This document shows, piece by piece, positions 1-6,595 of a stretch of DNA of 11,269 nucleotides. The stretch lies in assembly GCA_018815265.1 (NCBI GenBank), contig JAHIYG010000156.1, forward strand, positions 1 through 11,269, in the 5' to 3' direction. The DNA is from Candidatus Altarchaeota archaeon (lineage in GTDB: Archaea; Altiarchaeota; Altiarchaeia; IMC4; SCGC-AAA252-I15). The notes beneath the pieces were generated by a model that ran no database searches, was not told the DNA's origin, and saw only the letters and a list, made by a program, of their open reading frames with translations. The position numbers were made by a program, and so were the translations under genes. Each line of letters starts with the position of its first letter. The stretch's first letter is position 1.

Positions 1-1629
1 AATCAATCCCCCCTCTCCGACATCTATGACCTTAGCCCCCCTAGCTTTTATCTCCTGTATATTGGATTCCATCTTAGGCTTCAGATTGTCTGACGCATGT
101 ATGGCAATCACTACCACTTTCTCATCCATCAATGCGAGGGGTCCATGCTTCAACTCTCCCCCAGCATATCCTTCCGCATGCACATAACTTATCTCCTTGA
201 GCTTTAACGCCCCCTCCAATGCAGTCGGGTAATTCTCCCCCCTACCAACATAAAAGAATGTCTGTGTGTTGGCGTACTCCTCAGCAAGCCCGCGGATGTT
301 GTTTGCATCAAGCACTACCTTGATGGCTTTGCCCACACCCATCAGCTCTTTCTTTAGTTTTACATGCTTTTTTCCAGTTACCTTCCTCATCTTTAATGCA
401 CATTCGAGACAGATCATGGCAACTGCCACAAGCTGTCCAACATATGCTTTGGTGGAGGCAACAGCTATCTCCGGACCGGAATGTATGTACACTACATCAT
501 CAGAAAACCGAGTTATTGACGAACCGACAACATTCACGATAGAGGCAACATATGCGCCCTGTCGTTTAGCCTGCTTTATGGCAGCTAATGTATCTGCTGT
601 TTCCCCAGACTGGCTTATTGACAAAACCACACATTTATCATCGACGGTCTCAACGGTTGAATACCTGAACTCAGAAGCATGCACTGATTCCGCGGGCAGA
701 CCAAAACTCTCAAGAATATATTTTCCATAAAGCCCTGCATGATATGCTGTGCCACACCCGACAAAATATACTCTTTTATGTTTTGCCATTTTCAAAGCGA
801 CTTGCAATATAGACTTCATCTCCTTTAACGCGTTTGCCGCAGCATGCGGCTCCTCGTGTATCTCCTTTAGCATGAAATGATGGTATCCTCTCTTTTGCGC
901 CTGCGTAACGTCCCATCTTATCTTGAAGGTTTTCTTCATCACCTTCCTGCCATTTAACACACTGAAATACTCCACTTTGTCTTTTCTGATGAATCCGTAC
1001 TCGTCATCCTCTACATAAGCTGCTTTTTTTGTCAAATCCAAAAATGCCGGTGCATCGGAGGCAATATAATTCTCACCCTTGCCATAGCCTATCAGGAGCG
1101 GACTATCTTTTCTTGCGAAAAATATAGTGTCTGGAAAACACTTGACAAGTACCACAAGGGCATATGAGCCCCTAAGGCGCTTTAACACCTTCGGGAAACA
1201 ACCCAGGAAATCACCGTTGAAATACTCCTCTATAAGATGTGCGATGACTTCAGTGTCTGTTTCGCTTTTGAACTTGTGCCCAAGCCGGATTAACTCCAAC
1301 TTTAGCTCCTCATAATTTTCTATTATTCCATTGTGGGCTACGACAAAGTTTCCGCTGCAGTCCTGGTGTGGGTGGCTGTTTACCTTGGATGGAGCCCCAT
1401 GGGTAGCCCACCTAGTATGGCCTACTCCAATGTTGCTTGTGACATCTTGGATATTCAGTTTAGCCTTGACCTCATCAACCCTCCCTTTTTCTTTTGGAAC
1501 CTCTATTTTTCCCATACTGATGTATGCTATGCCTGCTGAATCATAACCTCTGTATTCTAGCTTAGACAACATATCAAACAAAACCTTTGGGGCGTTTTTC
1601 CCACCTACATATCCCGCAATCCCGCACAT
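1..1629 (-). CDS. glmS: Glucosamine-6-phosphate synthase (glutamine-hydrolysing), 3' end beyond window
   Basis: Cytosolic enzyme converting fructose-6-phosphate and glutamine to glucosamine-6-phosphate and glutamate, the entry step to UDP-GlcNAc. The minus-strand frame is open from the ATG at 1629 to the window edge (543 codons); the family is about 600 residues, so roughly the last 60 are missing. The protein begins MCGIAGYVGG, with Cys2 as the N-terminal nucleophile of the glutaminase domain, which fixes the start. HTRWATHG lies at residues 71-78. The first SIS sugar-isomerase domain has SQSGET at 339-344; the second shows GGELKHGP ending near residue 497, with His495 matching the sugar ring-opening histidine of E. 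coli GlmS (His504). The C-terminal lysine that binds the sugar lies outside the window. No frameshift or stop is seen. It diverges from the methyltransferase gene; a weak purine-rich stretch (AGGA) precedes the ATG. Confidence 0.97.
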   Translation of the reverse strand, partial: MCGIAGYVGGKNAPKVLFDMLSKLEYRGYDSAGIAYISMGKIEVPKEKGRVDEVKAKLNIQDVTSNIGVGHTRWATHGAPSKVNSHPHQDCSGNFVVAHNGIIENYEELKLELIRLGHKFKSETDTEVIAHLIEEYFNGDFLGCFPKVLKRLRGSYALVVLVKCFPDTIFFARKDSPLLIGYGKGENYIASDAPAFLDLTKKAAYVEDDEYGFIRKDKVEYFSVLNGRKVMKKTFKIRWDVTQAQKRGYHHFMLKEIHEEPHAAANALKEMKSILQVALKMAKHKRVYFVGCGTAYHAGLYGKYILESFGLPAESVHASEFRYSTVETVDDKCVVLSISQSGETADTLAAIKQAKRQGAYVASIVNVVGSSITRFSDDVVYIHSGPEIAVASTKAYVGQLVAVAMICLECALKMRKVTGKKHVKLKKELMGVGKAIKVVLDANNIRGLAEEYANTQTFFYVGRGENYPTALEGALKLKEISYVHAEGYAGGELKHGPLALMDEKVVVIAIHASDNLKPKMESNIQEIKARGAKVIDVGEGGLI

Positions 1630-1661
1630 AATACTTTCCTACTAGTTTTTAGCATTTGAGG

Positions 1662-1669
1662 TAATATAT
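1662..1669. promoter_or_regulatory. TATA-like box between glmS and methyltransferase gene
   Basis: TAATATAT lies 22-29 bases before the plus-strand ATG at 1691, the spacing expected for a leaderless archaeal transcript. The same AT-rich core reads AATATATT-like on the minus strand, 33-40 bases before the glmS ATG, so it could serve both directions, giving glmS a short leader. This rests on position and composition only. Confidence 0.5.
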
Positions 1670-1690
1670 TCTTTGTAGGGGCGTGTTTGT

Positions 1691-2350
1691 ATGAGTTTGA
1701 ATGTAAGAGACATCTACAAGAAAAGGTTCACAAATGAACTTTCTTCTAGAAATGATGTGTGGTCTGTGATTTGCAAAGAATATCTGCAACCGCTCATACC
1801 TGAAGGCAGCGTCTTGTTGGATCTGGGTGCTGGATACTGTGAATTCATAAACAACATACGGGCAAAGAAAAAAATTGCAGCGGATTTGAACACTGACATG
1901 CTCAAGCATGCAGGCCCAGACGTTGAATGCCTTATTGGTTCCTCCACTTCATTGAAAAGAATAAAGGACTCATCAGTGGATGTTGTTTTCACGAGCAATT
2001 TTTTGGAACATTTAGAGAAGAAAGACATACTGTCCACCCTTGAAGAGATTCAGAGAATACTGAAGGTTGGGGGCAAACTGATACTCATTCAGCCGAACAT
2101 CCGCTACTGCTACAAGGACTACTGGATGTTTTTCGACCATCTCACACCACTTGACCATCGCTCAATAGCCGAAGTACTGATGCTTAACGGCTTTAAGATA
2201 ATCAAGTCCATACCTAAATTTTTGCCATACACTACGAAGTCATCCTATCCCAAGTTCCCTTCTTTGGTTAGGTTGTATCTGTCCCTGCCGGTTCTCTGGT
2301 TTTTCTTTGGAAAACAGATGCTGGTAGTGGCTGAAAAAGAGGCAGATTAA
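1691..2350 (+). CDS. Class I SAM-dependent methyltransferase (Methyltransf_11 type)
   Basis: Predicted soluble Rossmann-fold methyltransferase of 219 residues; substrate unknown. Motif I is VLLDLGAGYCEF (about 41-52), giving the glycine-rich SAM loop; the acidic residue ending strand 2 is Asp65 in AADLN; the post-II region is VDVVFTSNFLEHL and motif III is LKVGGKLILIQPN. The C-terminal part has an aromatic, basic patch (SLPVLWFFFGKQ) that might contact a lipid or membrane but is too short to call a transmembrane helix with confidence. The fold resembles methyltransferases found in surface-polysaccharide and small-molecule clusters. The following dapA-like gene starts 27 bases after the stop, with its TATA-like box overlapping this stop codon, so cotranscription is uncertain. 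Family call is secure; role is open. Confidence 0.88.
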   Translation: MSLNVRDIYKKRFTNELSSRNDVWSVICKEYLQPLIPEGSVLLDLGAGYCEFINNIRAKKKIAADLNTDMLKHAGPDVECLIGSSTSLKRIKDSSVDVVFTSNFLEHLEKKDILSTLEEIQRILKVGGKLILIQPNIRYCYKDYWMFFDHLTPLDHRSIAEVLMLNGFKIIKSIPKFLPYTTKSSYPKFPSLVRLYLSLPVLWFFFGKQMLVVAEKEAD

Positions 2351-2354
2351 TATA
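2347..2354 (+). promoter_or_regulatory. TATA-like box for dapA-like gene
   Basis: TTAATATA lies 24-31 bases upstream of the ATG at 2378 and overlaps the methyltransferase stop codon. No Shine-Dalgarno sequence precedes the ATG, so a leaderless mRNA is inferred. Confidence 0.5.
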
Positions 2355-2377
2355 GTCTATAGTTTTAATTAGTTGTT

Positions 2378-3430
2378 ATGAATCAGAAATATTCGGGTGC
2401 ATGGACTGCGTTGGTCACACCATTTACCAAAGAATATGGGATAGACTGGGTGTCACTTGAGAAAAATATCTCCTTTCAGATTAAACAGGGTATCACCGGA
2501 GTTTTGCCCATGGGCACAACCGGCGAGTCAGCTACGGTAACGCATGAGGAGCATTCTAACATCATCTCAAAAACCGTGGAATATGTCGGTGGAAAAAGTC
2601 ATGTTTTGGCTGGAACCGGCTCAAACAGCACTGACGAGGCGTTGTATGAGACAAAGCTTGCAGTTGAATCTGGCGTTGACGCATGCCTTCTTGTGGACTG
2701 CTACTATAACAAACCATCATCTCTTGAGTTGAGGAGGGAATACTACTCTCCAATACTTGGTGCTTTCCCAGATACTGACTTCATAGCCTACGCCATACCC
2801 GGACGCTCAGTGACTGTCATATCCGCCGAGGATCTTTCAATAATAAGGTCTCAATATCCAAATCTTGTGGCTGTAAAGGAGGCGACAGGCGACTTCGACA
2901 GGATGCGAAGGACGAGGGAGTTGTTGGATAATGAATTCAACATACTGTCAGGAGACGACCCAAACACCTATAAGATGATGACTGATGAAGGAATTATGTC
3001 GTCTGGAGTCGTCTCGGTACTTTCCAACTTGACGCCCCACGCTATTGGGCAGCAGGTTAGGCTGACATTGGACGGCAAAATCGATGAGGCTGCAGAATTG
3101 GATGAGGCGTTATCTCCGTTGTCTGGCCTTATTGGAGTCACAACAGACGAGACTGTCACGTTACCCAATGGTGTGCAGGCAACTGTCAAGTACAAGTTCC
3201 CGAATCCCGTCCCAATCAAGACCATGATGGCAGGATGTGGGATGATTGATGCGCGACTAAAAAGACCAATGGGAAAGCTCACAAAAAAGGGAGTATCTAC
3301 TGTTCGAGGTGCACTCCAAAAAGTATGGAGTCAAACACCTAAAATACTTGAGCCTATAGAAGACTTCTATGACGTGGACTTGGCTAAACGGCTGGAAGAC
3401 GACAGAATATGGGATAGCTTAAGCTATTAG
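2378..3430 (+). CDS. Dihydrodipicolinate synthase (DapA) family aldolase, extended form
   Basis: TIM-barrel Schiff-base aldolase of the DapA/N-acetylneuraminate lyase superfamily. All hallmark positions of true DapA are visible: GTTGES at 46-51 (the TT pair of the proton relay), YYNKPS at 109-114 (relay tyrosine), Tyr138 and Arg143 in YAIPGRS (E. coli Tyr133 and Arg138, the latter binding the aspartate-semialdehyde carboxylate), and Lys167 in AVKEATGD as the Schiff-base lysine. This favours 4-hydroxy-tetrahydrodipicolinate synthesis (lysine/DAP route) over sialate or KDG aldolase. Odd points: 350 residues against about 290-300; an extra segment of roughly 20 residues at about 254-273, just before the NPVPIK motif; and a C-terminal extension of about 30 acidic and aromatic residues. 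No other lysine-pathway gene is in the window, so another 2-keto-acid aldol substrate remains possible. I give no symbol for that reason. Confidence 0.88.
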   Translation: MNQKYSGAWTALVTPFTKEYGIDWVSLEKNISFQIKQGITGVLPMGTTGESATVTHEEHSNIISKTVEYVGGKSHVLAGTGSNSTDEALYETKLAVESGVDACLLVDCYYNKPSSLELRREYYSPILGAFPDTDFIAYAIPGRSVTVISAEDLSIIRSQYPNLVAVKEATGDFDRMRRTRELLDNEFNILSGDDPNTYKMMTDEGIMSSGVVSVLSNLTPHAIGQQVRLTLDGKIDEAAELDEALSPLSGLIGVTTDETVTLPNGVQATVKYKFPNPVPIKTMMAGCGMIDARLKRPMGKLTKKGVSTVRGALQKVWSQTPKILEPIEDFYDVDLAKRLEDDRIWDSLSY

Positions 3431-3452
3431 ATTAAGCCAATATCGAATCTAA

Positions 3453-4676
3453 ATGGTTAAAAAAATCTTCTTTACCGGTAACGGATGCAGTCGCAGGTAT
3501 TTGGACGCAAGCAGGATTAAATCCTATTTTGAAGCCAATGGTTGTGTGAGTGTTGATTCTCCATCTGATGCGGATCTTATATTCTTGACGACTTGTTCTT
3601 ACAAGAAGTCCAAGGTTGATGAGTGCATTGAAAACGTGGTGAAATACGAGAGTTATCCGGGGGAGGTTTTTGTCTATGGGTGCCTTCCTGGAATAGCGCT
3701 TGAAAGGCTCAAGGGTGTTTTTCATGGGAAATACTTGGTTACTAAGGACCTTGGGAGGATTGACGAGTATTTCCCGGATTTCAAGGTTAAAATCAAGGAC
3801 ATACCTGATGCAAACTATGTTCTCTTGGAAAAACGAGGATTCAAGGAGTTAATCGGGACTTTTTTTTCAAGGTTTAAACCCAATATGGATTTTTTTAAAA
3901 GCTGCAAGAATTTCATCTCCAGAAGTGCATTAGACGAAGATACCAAAAACTTGAGGATATTGAGAATTGCAAATGGTTGTCTTGGGAAATGCAGTTATTG
4001 CGCGATAAAATTCTCAACCGGATATATCAAAAGCAAACCCCTCAGCGTGTGCGTTGATGAATACAAGAAAATACTGGAGGAAGGTTGTAGGCATATAGTG
4101 ATAGATGCAGAGGATGTTGGGGCGTATGGAGCAGATATTGGAAGTTCTCTGGATGAATTGTTCACTTCTTTGAGTTCAGTGGATGGGGGATATGATGTGG
4201 TGTGGAGTATATGGACTATGTCTCCTGACTGGGCTATAAAGTACCAGGATGTTTTGAAGAATCTAGTGTCTGCTGGCAAGCTGACGAGAATAAAGGTGGA
4301 TGTGCAGTCTGGGTCTGAGAGAGTGCTTGAGCTCATGAACCGCTACCCTGATTTGGCGTCTGTGAAATCATTTTTCAAGCATGTGCGGGAGGTCAACCCT
4401 AACGTGCGGTTTCATTCCCAGTTCATAGTGGGGTTTCCCTCAGAAACCGAGGAGGAATTCCAGATGACAATATCCTTCATAGAAGAGATGAAGTTTGATA
4501 CCCTTGAAATTTCAGGGTACTCATCCATGAACGGAACACCAGCCTCCACTCTAGAGGGCCAGATTTCAGATGAAACAATAATGTATCGCGTAAAATATAT
4601 GCAAAATTATCTGCGAAAAAACGGATACAAAACCAGAATGCAAAGGCATTACATGTCTGCGGAAAAGCGCCGATGA
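3453..4676 (+). CDS. MiaB/e-MtaB-like radical SAM methylthiotransferase lacking TRAM domain
   Basis: A 407-residue protein with two domains of the methylthiotransferase family. The N-terminal UPF0004-type domain has its three cluster cysteines at Cys12 (GNGCSRR), Cys48 (TTCSYKK) and Cys77 (YGCLP). The radical SAM domain has CLGKCSYC with Cys176, Cys180 and Cys183, then DAEDVGAYGADIG, DVQSGSERVL, GFPSETEEEF and YSSMNGTPAS. The GAYGxDIG signature resembles the e-MtaB/CDKAL1 group, which converts t6A37 of tRNA to ms2t6A. The protein ends at about the point where the C-terminal RNA-binding TRAM domain normally begins; the tail is short and basic (ends EKRR). It starts 22 bases after the dapA-like stop without a Shine-Dalgarno sequence; only a weak TATA-like CTATTA sits at 3424-3429. 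It may be a tRNA enzyme using its basic tail, or a paralogue acting on another substrate. Confidence 0.88.
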   Translation: MVKKIFFTGNGCSRRYLDASRIKSYFEANGCVSVDSPSDADLIFLTTCSYKKSKVDECIENVVKYESYPGEVFVYGCLPGIALERLKGVFHGKYLVTKDLGRIDEYFPDFKVKIKDIPDANYVLLEKRGFKELIGTFFSRFKPNMDFFKSCKNFISRSALDEDTKNLRILRIANGCLGKCSYCAIKFSTGYIKSKPLSVCVDEYKKILEEGCRHIVIDAEDVGAYGADIGSSLDELFTSLSSVDGGYDVVWSIWTMSPDWAIKYQDVLKNLVSAGKLTRIKVDVQSGSERVLELMNRYPDLASVKSFFKHVREVNPNVRFHSQFIVGFPSETEEEFQMTISFIEEMKFDTLEISGYSSMNGTPASTLEGQISDETIMYRVKYMQNYLRKNGYKTRMQRHYMSAEKRR

Positions 4677-4694
4677 CAGTCTCGTTTATCCGAC

Positions 4695-4703
4695 TTATTT
4701 TTA
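4695..4703 (+). promoter_or_regulatory. TATA-like box for creatininase-family gene
   Basis: TTATTTTTA lies 24-32 bases before the ATG at 4727, and no ribosome-binding sequence is present. This separates the gene transcriptionally from the radical SAM gene, which ends 19 bases upstream of the box. Confidence 0.55.
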
Positions 4704-4726
4704 CCTGGTGACATAAATCATTAACT

Positions 4727-5302
4727 ATGATGGCTTATCTTGTGGCTGTTGGCAGCTTTGAACAGCACGGTCCCCATCTGCCTTTTGAAACAGACACTTT
4801 TATAGCTGAAGCAGTTGCCTTAGAGGTTGCAAAAAAATTAGGTACAAAACTTGTACAGACAATTCCTGTTGGGGTCTCACCGGAGCACATGGATTTTGAA
4901 GGCACAAAAACACTTTCTGTTTCTGGCTTTAAGGAAAAAATAAAGGATATAGTCAGCGAATACGGCAATGTCATCTTCATAAACGGCCACGGTGGAAACA
5001 ACAAAACCCTAAGGGAAACTAGCGTGAAACATGTAAACTTGACTACTTTCTTCAAACCATATGATCACGCAGGGGAGATTGAGACAAGCCTGATAATGTA
5101 TCTGAAGCCGGGTTTTGTGAAAACTGAGCAGATTAGAAAACACGACTTCAGATGGCCTGACAAAGACGGCTGGAAAATGAAAGACTTGAGCATATCCGGC
5201 GTATTGGGCGACCCAACGCAGGCTTCACCCGAAAAAGGGAAGAAATACTTTAAGCAGCTTGTTGAAAAGTCAATAGAAAAAATAGATGAAATGCAGACTT
5301 AA
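4727..5302 (+). CDS. Creatininase/ArfB-family metal-dependent amidohydrolase, short form
   Basis: A 191-residue cytosolic metallo-hydrolase of the creatininase superfamily. Visible motifs are GSFEQHGPHLPFETD (Glu12, His14 and Asp23 as metal ligands), SPEHMDFEGT at 51-60, NGHGGN at 86-91 (His88) and HAGEIETS at 114-121 (Glu119). In archaea this family includes ArfB, which deformylates FAPy in riboflavin and F420 synthesis; other members are creatininase and the mycofactocin protein MftE, so the substrate is not fixed. It is shorter than the usual 220-260 residues: the protein begins directly on the first strand (MMAYLVAVGS) without the usual 15-25 residue N-terminal lead. The TATA-like box placement supports this late start; ATG at 4727 and 4730 are adjacent and either could be used. 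Its last four bases overlap the end of the convergent small gene. Confidence 0.87.
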   Translation: MMAYLVAVGSFEQHGPHLPFETDTFIAEAVALEVAKKLGTKLVQTIPVGVSPEHMDFEGTKTLSVSGFKEKIKDIVSEYGNVIFINGHGGNNKTLRETSVKHVNLTTFFKPYDHAGEIETSLIMYLKPGFVKTEQIRKHDFRWPDKDGWKMKDLSISGVLGDPTQASPEKGKKYFKQLVEKSIEKIDEMQT

Positions 5303-5580
5303 TCCTTGGTCTTCCGTTGTTTTTCTAACTCCATAAGCCTTAGTGCATCAGGCCTGAGATCATCATCATCGAGTGCTGTAGACAACACCTTCAATTCCCA
5401 AACATCCCGGTTTACCCTATTTATTCTATCAGTCAACTCTTGTGGGATGCCTGTCGGAAACATTCCCTTATACTCGCCGATTTGCTTTAATTCAGGTAGT
5501 TTCCCCTTTTTATCCAATGCATCCGTCAATTTTTGCCGTAGTAAACTAGCATCACCCCCTTGTTTAACAACCTCATTCAT
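5299..5580 (-). CDS. Small charged hypothetical protein downstream of NAC
   Basis: I do not recognise this 93-residue protein. It is highly charged, has no predicted membrane segment, and appears mostly helical, with a central GMFPTGIPQEL turn and a C-terminal stretch rich in Asp, Leu, Arg and Lys (STALDDDDLRPDALRLMELE). I chose the ATG at 5580 over a TTG two codons upstream because GGTGAGG lies 7 bases before the ATG, the same ribosome-binding sequence seen at sepF. It starts 57 bases after the NAC stop and on the same strand, so it is probably the second gene of a NAC transcript. The plus-strand reading of this stretch is a serine-rich shadow. Its stop overlaps the creatininase stop by 4 bases on the opposite strand. 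Confidence 0.72.
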   Translation of the reverse strand: MNEVVKQGGDASLLRQKLTDALDKKGKLPELKQIGEYKGMFPTGIPQELTDRINRVNRDVWELKVLSTALDDDDLRPDALRLMELEKQRKTKD

Positions 5581-5587
5581 CTTCAAT

Positions 5588-5594
5588 CCTCACC
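5588..5594 (-). promoter_or_regulatory. Shine-Dalgarno sequence of the 93-residue gene
   Basis: On the minus strand this reads GGTGAGG, complementary to the CACC(T)C core of archaeal 16S 3' ends, 7 bases before the ATG at 5580. It decides the start codon. Confidence 0.6.
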
Positions 5595-5637
5595 CATTCT
5601 AGCTATCGTGGAGTATGGTCTGGGTTTCCTAATCAAT

Positions 5638-5979
5638 CTAGCTTTTCAAATCCAGTATTGCCTGTGCAATATCTCCCTTGGATTTCTCCAACGCTAGTAT
5701 TGCCTTCTCCTCGGAGACGCCGGTCTGAGCCTTTACGAGCTCCACGTCGTCTGCGCTTATGGAAACCGACTCATCTGATGAGCTTTCCCTGATGTCTCCC
5801 TGTATCTGAAACATCTGCTGGCCCTGGACAAGAGTCTTTATCACAGACGGGTTCTCGATTATTATCTCCCTGTCCACGCATTTGATTATCACCTGTTCGG
5901 CTTCAATATCCTCAGATGATATGCCCATCCTTTTCATGAGCTTCTTCATCTGCCGTGGGTCCATTCCACCTGGAAACAT
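5638..5979 (-). CDS. nac: Nascent polypeptide-associated complex protein (archaeal alpha-NAC)
   Basis: Ribosome-associated chaperone that contacts emerging polypeptides; the archaeal protein forms homodimers. The 113-residue length is typical. An N-terminal Met/Gly/Lys-rich segment (MFPGGMDPRQMKKLMKRMG) precedes the NAC barrel at about 25-75, including VIIKCVDREIIIENPSV and the conserved GQQMFQIQGD. A linker of Ser and Asp leads to a C-terminal UBA domain at about 75-113, with the signature VSEEKAILALEKSKGDIAQAI. It diverges from thpR across 35 bases and has a well-placed TATA-like box at 6001-6010, consistent with a leaderless mRNA; the small gene downstream probably shares the transcript. 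Confidence 0.96.
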   Translation of the reverse strand: MFPGGMDPRQMKKLMKRMGISSEDIEAEQVIIKCVDREIIIENPSVIKTLVQGQQMFQIQGDIRESSSDESVSISADDVELVKAQTGVSEEKAILALEKSKGDIAQAILDLKS

Positions 5980-5984
5980 GGTAG

Positions 5985-5990
5985 TTTATA
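5985..5990 (+). promoter_or_regulatory. TATA-like box for thpR
   Basis: TTTATA lies 25-30 bases before the thpR ATG at 6015 and only 6-11 bases before the NAC ATG on the other strand, so the element sits inside the NAC promoter region. Confidence 0.55.
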
Positions 5991-6000
5991 CGCACTCAAT

Positions 6001-6010
6001 TAAAATAAAG
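6001..6010 (-). promoter_or_regulatory. TATA-like box for NAC gene
   Basis: On the minus strand this reads CTTTATTTTA, 22-31 bases before the NAC ATG at 5979. It lies 5-14 bases before the thpR ATG, so the two divergent promoters interlock. Confidence 0.55.
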
Positions 6011-6014
6011 ATAA

Positions 6015-6563
6015 ATGCCGCGGTGTTTTATAGGGATTAAACCAGACCCATATGTTTTGGAAAAAATAAATCCAGTGTTGGACAGACTTAGCAATCAAAA
6101 AGGAGTTAAGCCCGTGGCTTTACCAAACATTCATCTGACGCTGAAGTTCTTAGGTGAAATAAACGAGAAGGCATGCATTAAATTATTTGGGGCTCTTAGG
6201 CAAATCTCATCCCCGAAGCCCAGCATCAAAGTTGTGGGTTTGGGTTGTTTTCCGCACATCAGCAAACCAAAAATCATATGGGCTGGAATAGACGATGGAT
6301 CAGAGGAGATTACTGCATTGCAGAAGTCCATAGACGAAATCTGCTCCTGCATTGGGTTTGAAAGGGACATAAGGTTTCACCCGCATATGACCTTAGCCAG
6401 GGTGAAGGAAGAATCAAACAGTAAAAACATAAAGTCCCTGGTTGAGGAATACCATGGATTCTCATTTGGAAGTTTCACAGCATATGAATTCATATTTTTT
6501 CAAAGCAAGCTGACTCCACAGGGTCCGATATACTCTCAGGCAAGTGTTTTCCCTCTATTGTAA
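6015..6563 (+). CDS. thpR: RNA 2',3'-cyclic phosphodiesterase / 2'-5' RNA ligase (ThpR)
   Basis: Cytosolic 2H phosphoesterase that opens 2',3'-cyclic phosphates on RNA and can join tRNA-half-like molecules through 2'-5' linkage in vitro. Both catalytic HxTx motifs are intact: HLTLKFLG with His40 and Thr42, and HPHMTLARV with His124 and Thr126, at the expected separation. The 182-residue length matches the family, and the C-terminus ends with the usual segment (FFQSKLTPQGPIYSQ). The start lacks a Shine-Dalgarno sequence but is preceded by a correctly placed TATA-like box, so a leaderless mRNA is inferred. The next gene has its own promoter immediately after the stop, so thpR is probably monocistronic. 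Confidence 0.95.
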   Translation: MPRCFIGIKPDPYVLEKINPVLDRLSNQKGVKPVALPNIHLTLKFLGEINEKACIKLFGALRQISSPKPSIKVVGLGCFPHISKPKIIWAGIDDGSEEITALQKSIDEICSCIGFERDIRFHPHMTLARVKEESNSKNIKSLVEEYHGFSFGSFTAYEFIFFQSKLTPQGPIYSQASVFPLL

Positions 6564-6564
6564 C

Positions 6565-6575
6565 CTTTTAATTTA
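6565..6575 (+). promoter_or_regulatory. TATA-like box for first kaiC-like gene
   Basis: CTTTTAATTTA lies 21-31 bases before the ATG at 6596 and directly follows the thpR stop codon. No Shine-Dalgarno sequence is present. Confidence 0.55.
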
Positions 6576-6595
6576 GCAATCAAATCTTTAACTGT

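Noticed and set aside
266..1546. Several plus-strand open frames inside glmS
   Set aside because: They are antisense to a clear, uninterrupted GlmS reading frame with all active-site motifs.
5306..5602. Plus-strand open frame of 98 residues over the small minus-strand gene
   Set aside because: Serine-rich composition typical of an antisense shadow, no ribosome-binding sequence or suitably placed box, whereas the opposite strand has both a good start signal and protein-like composition.
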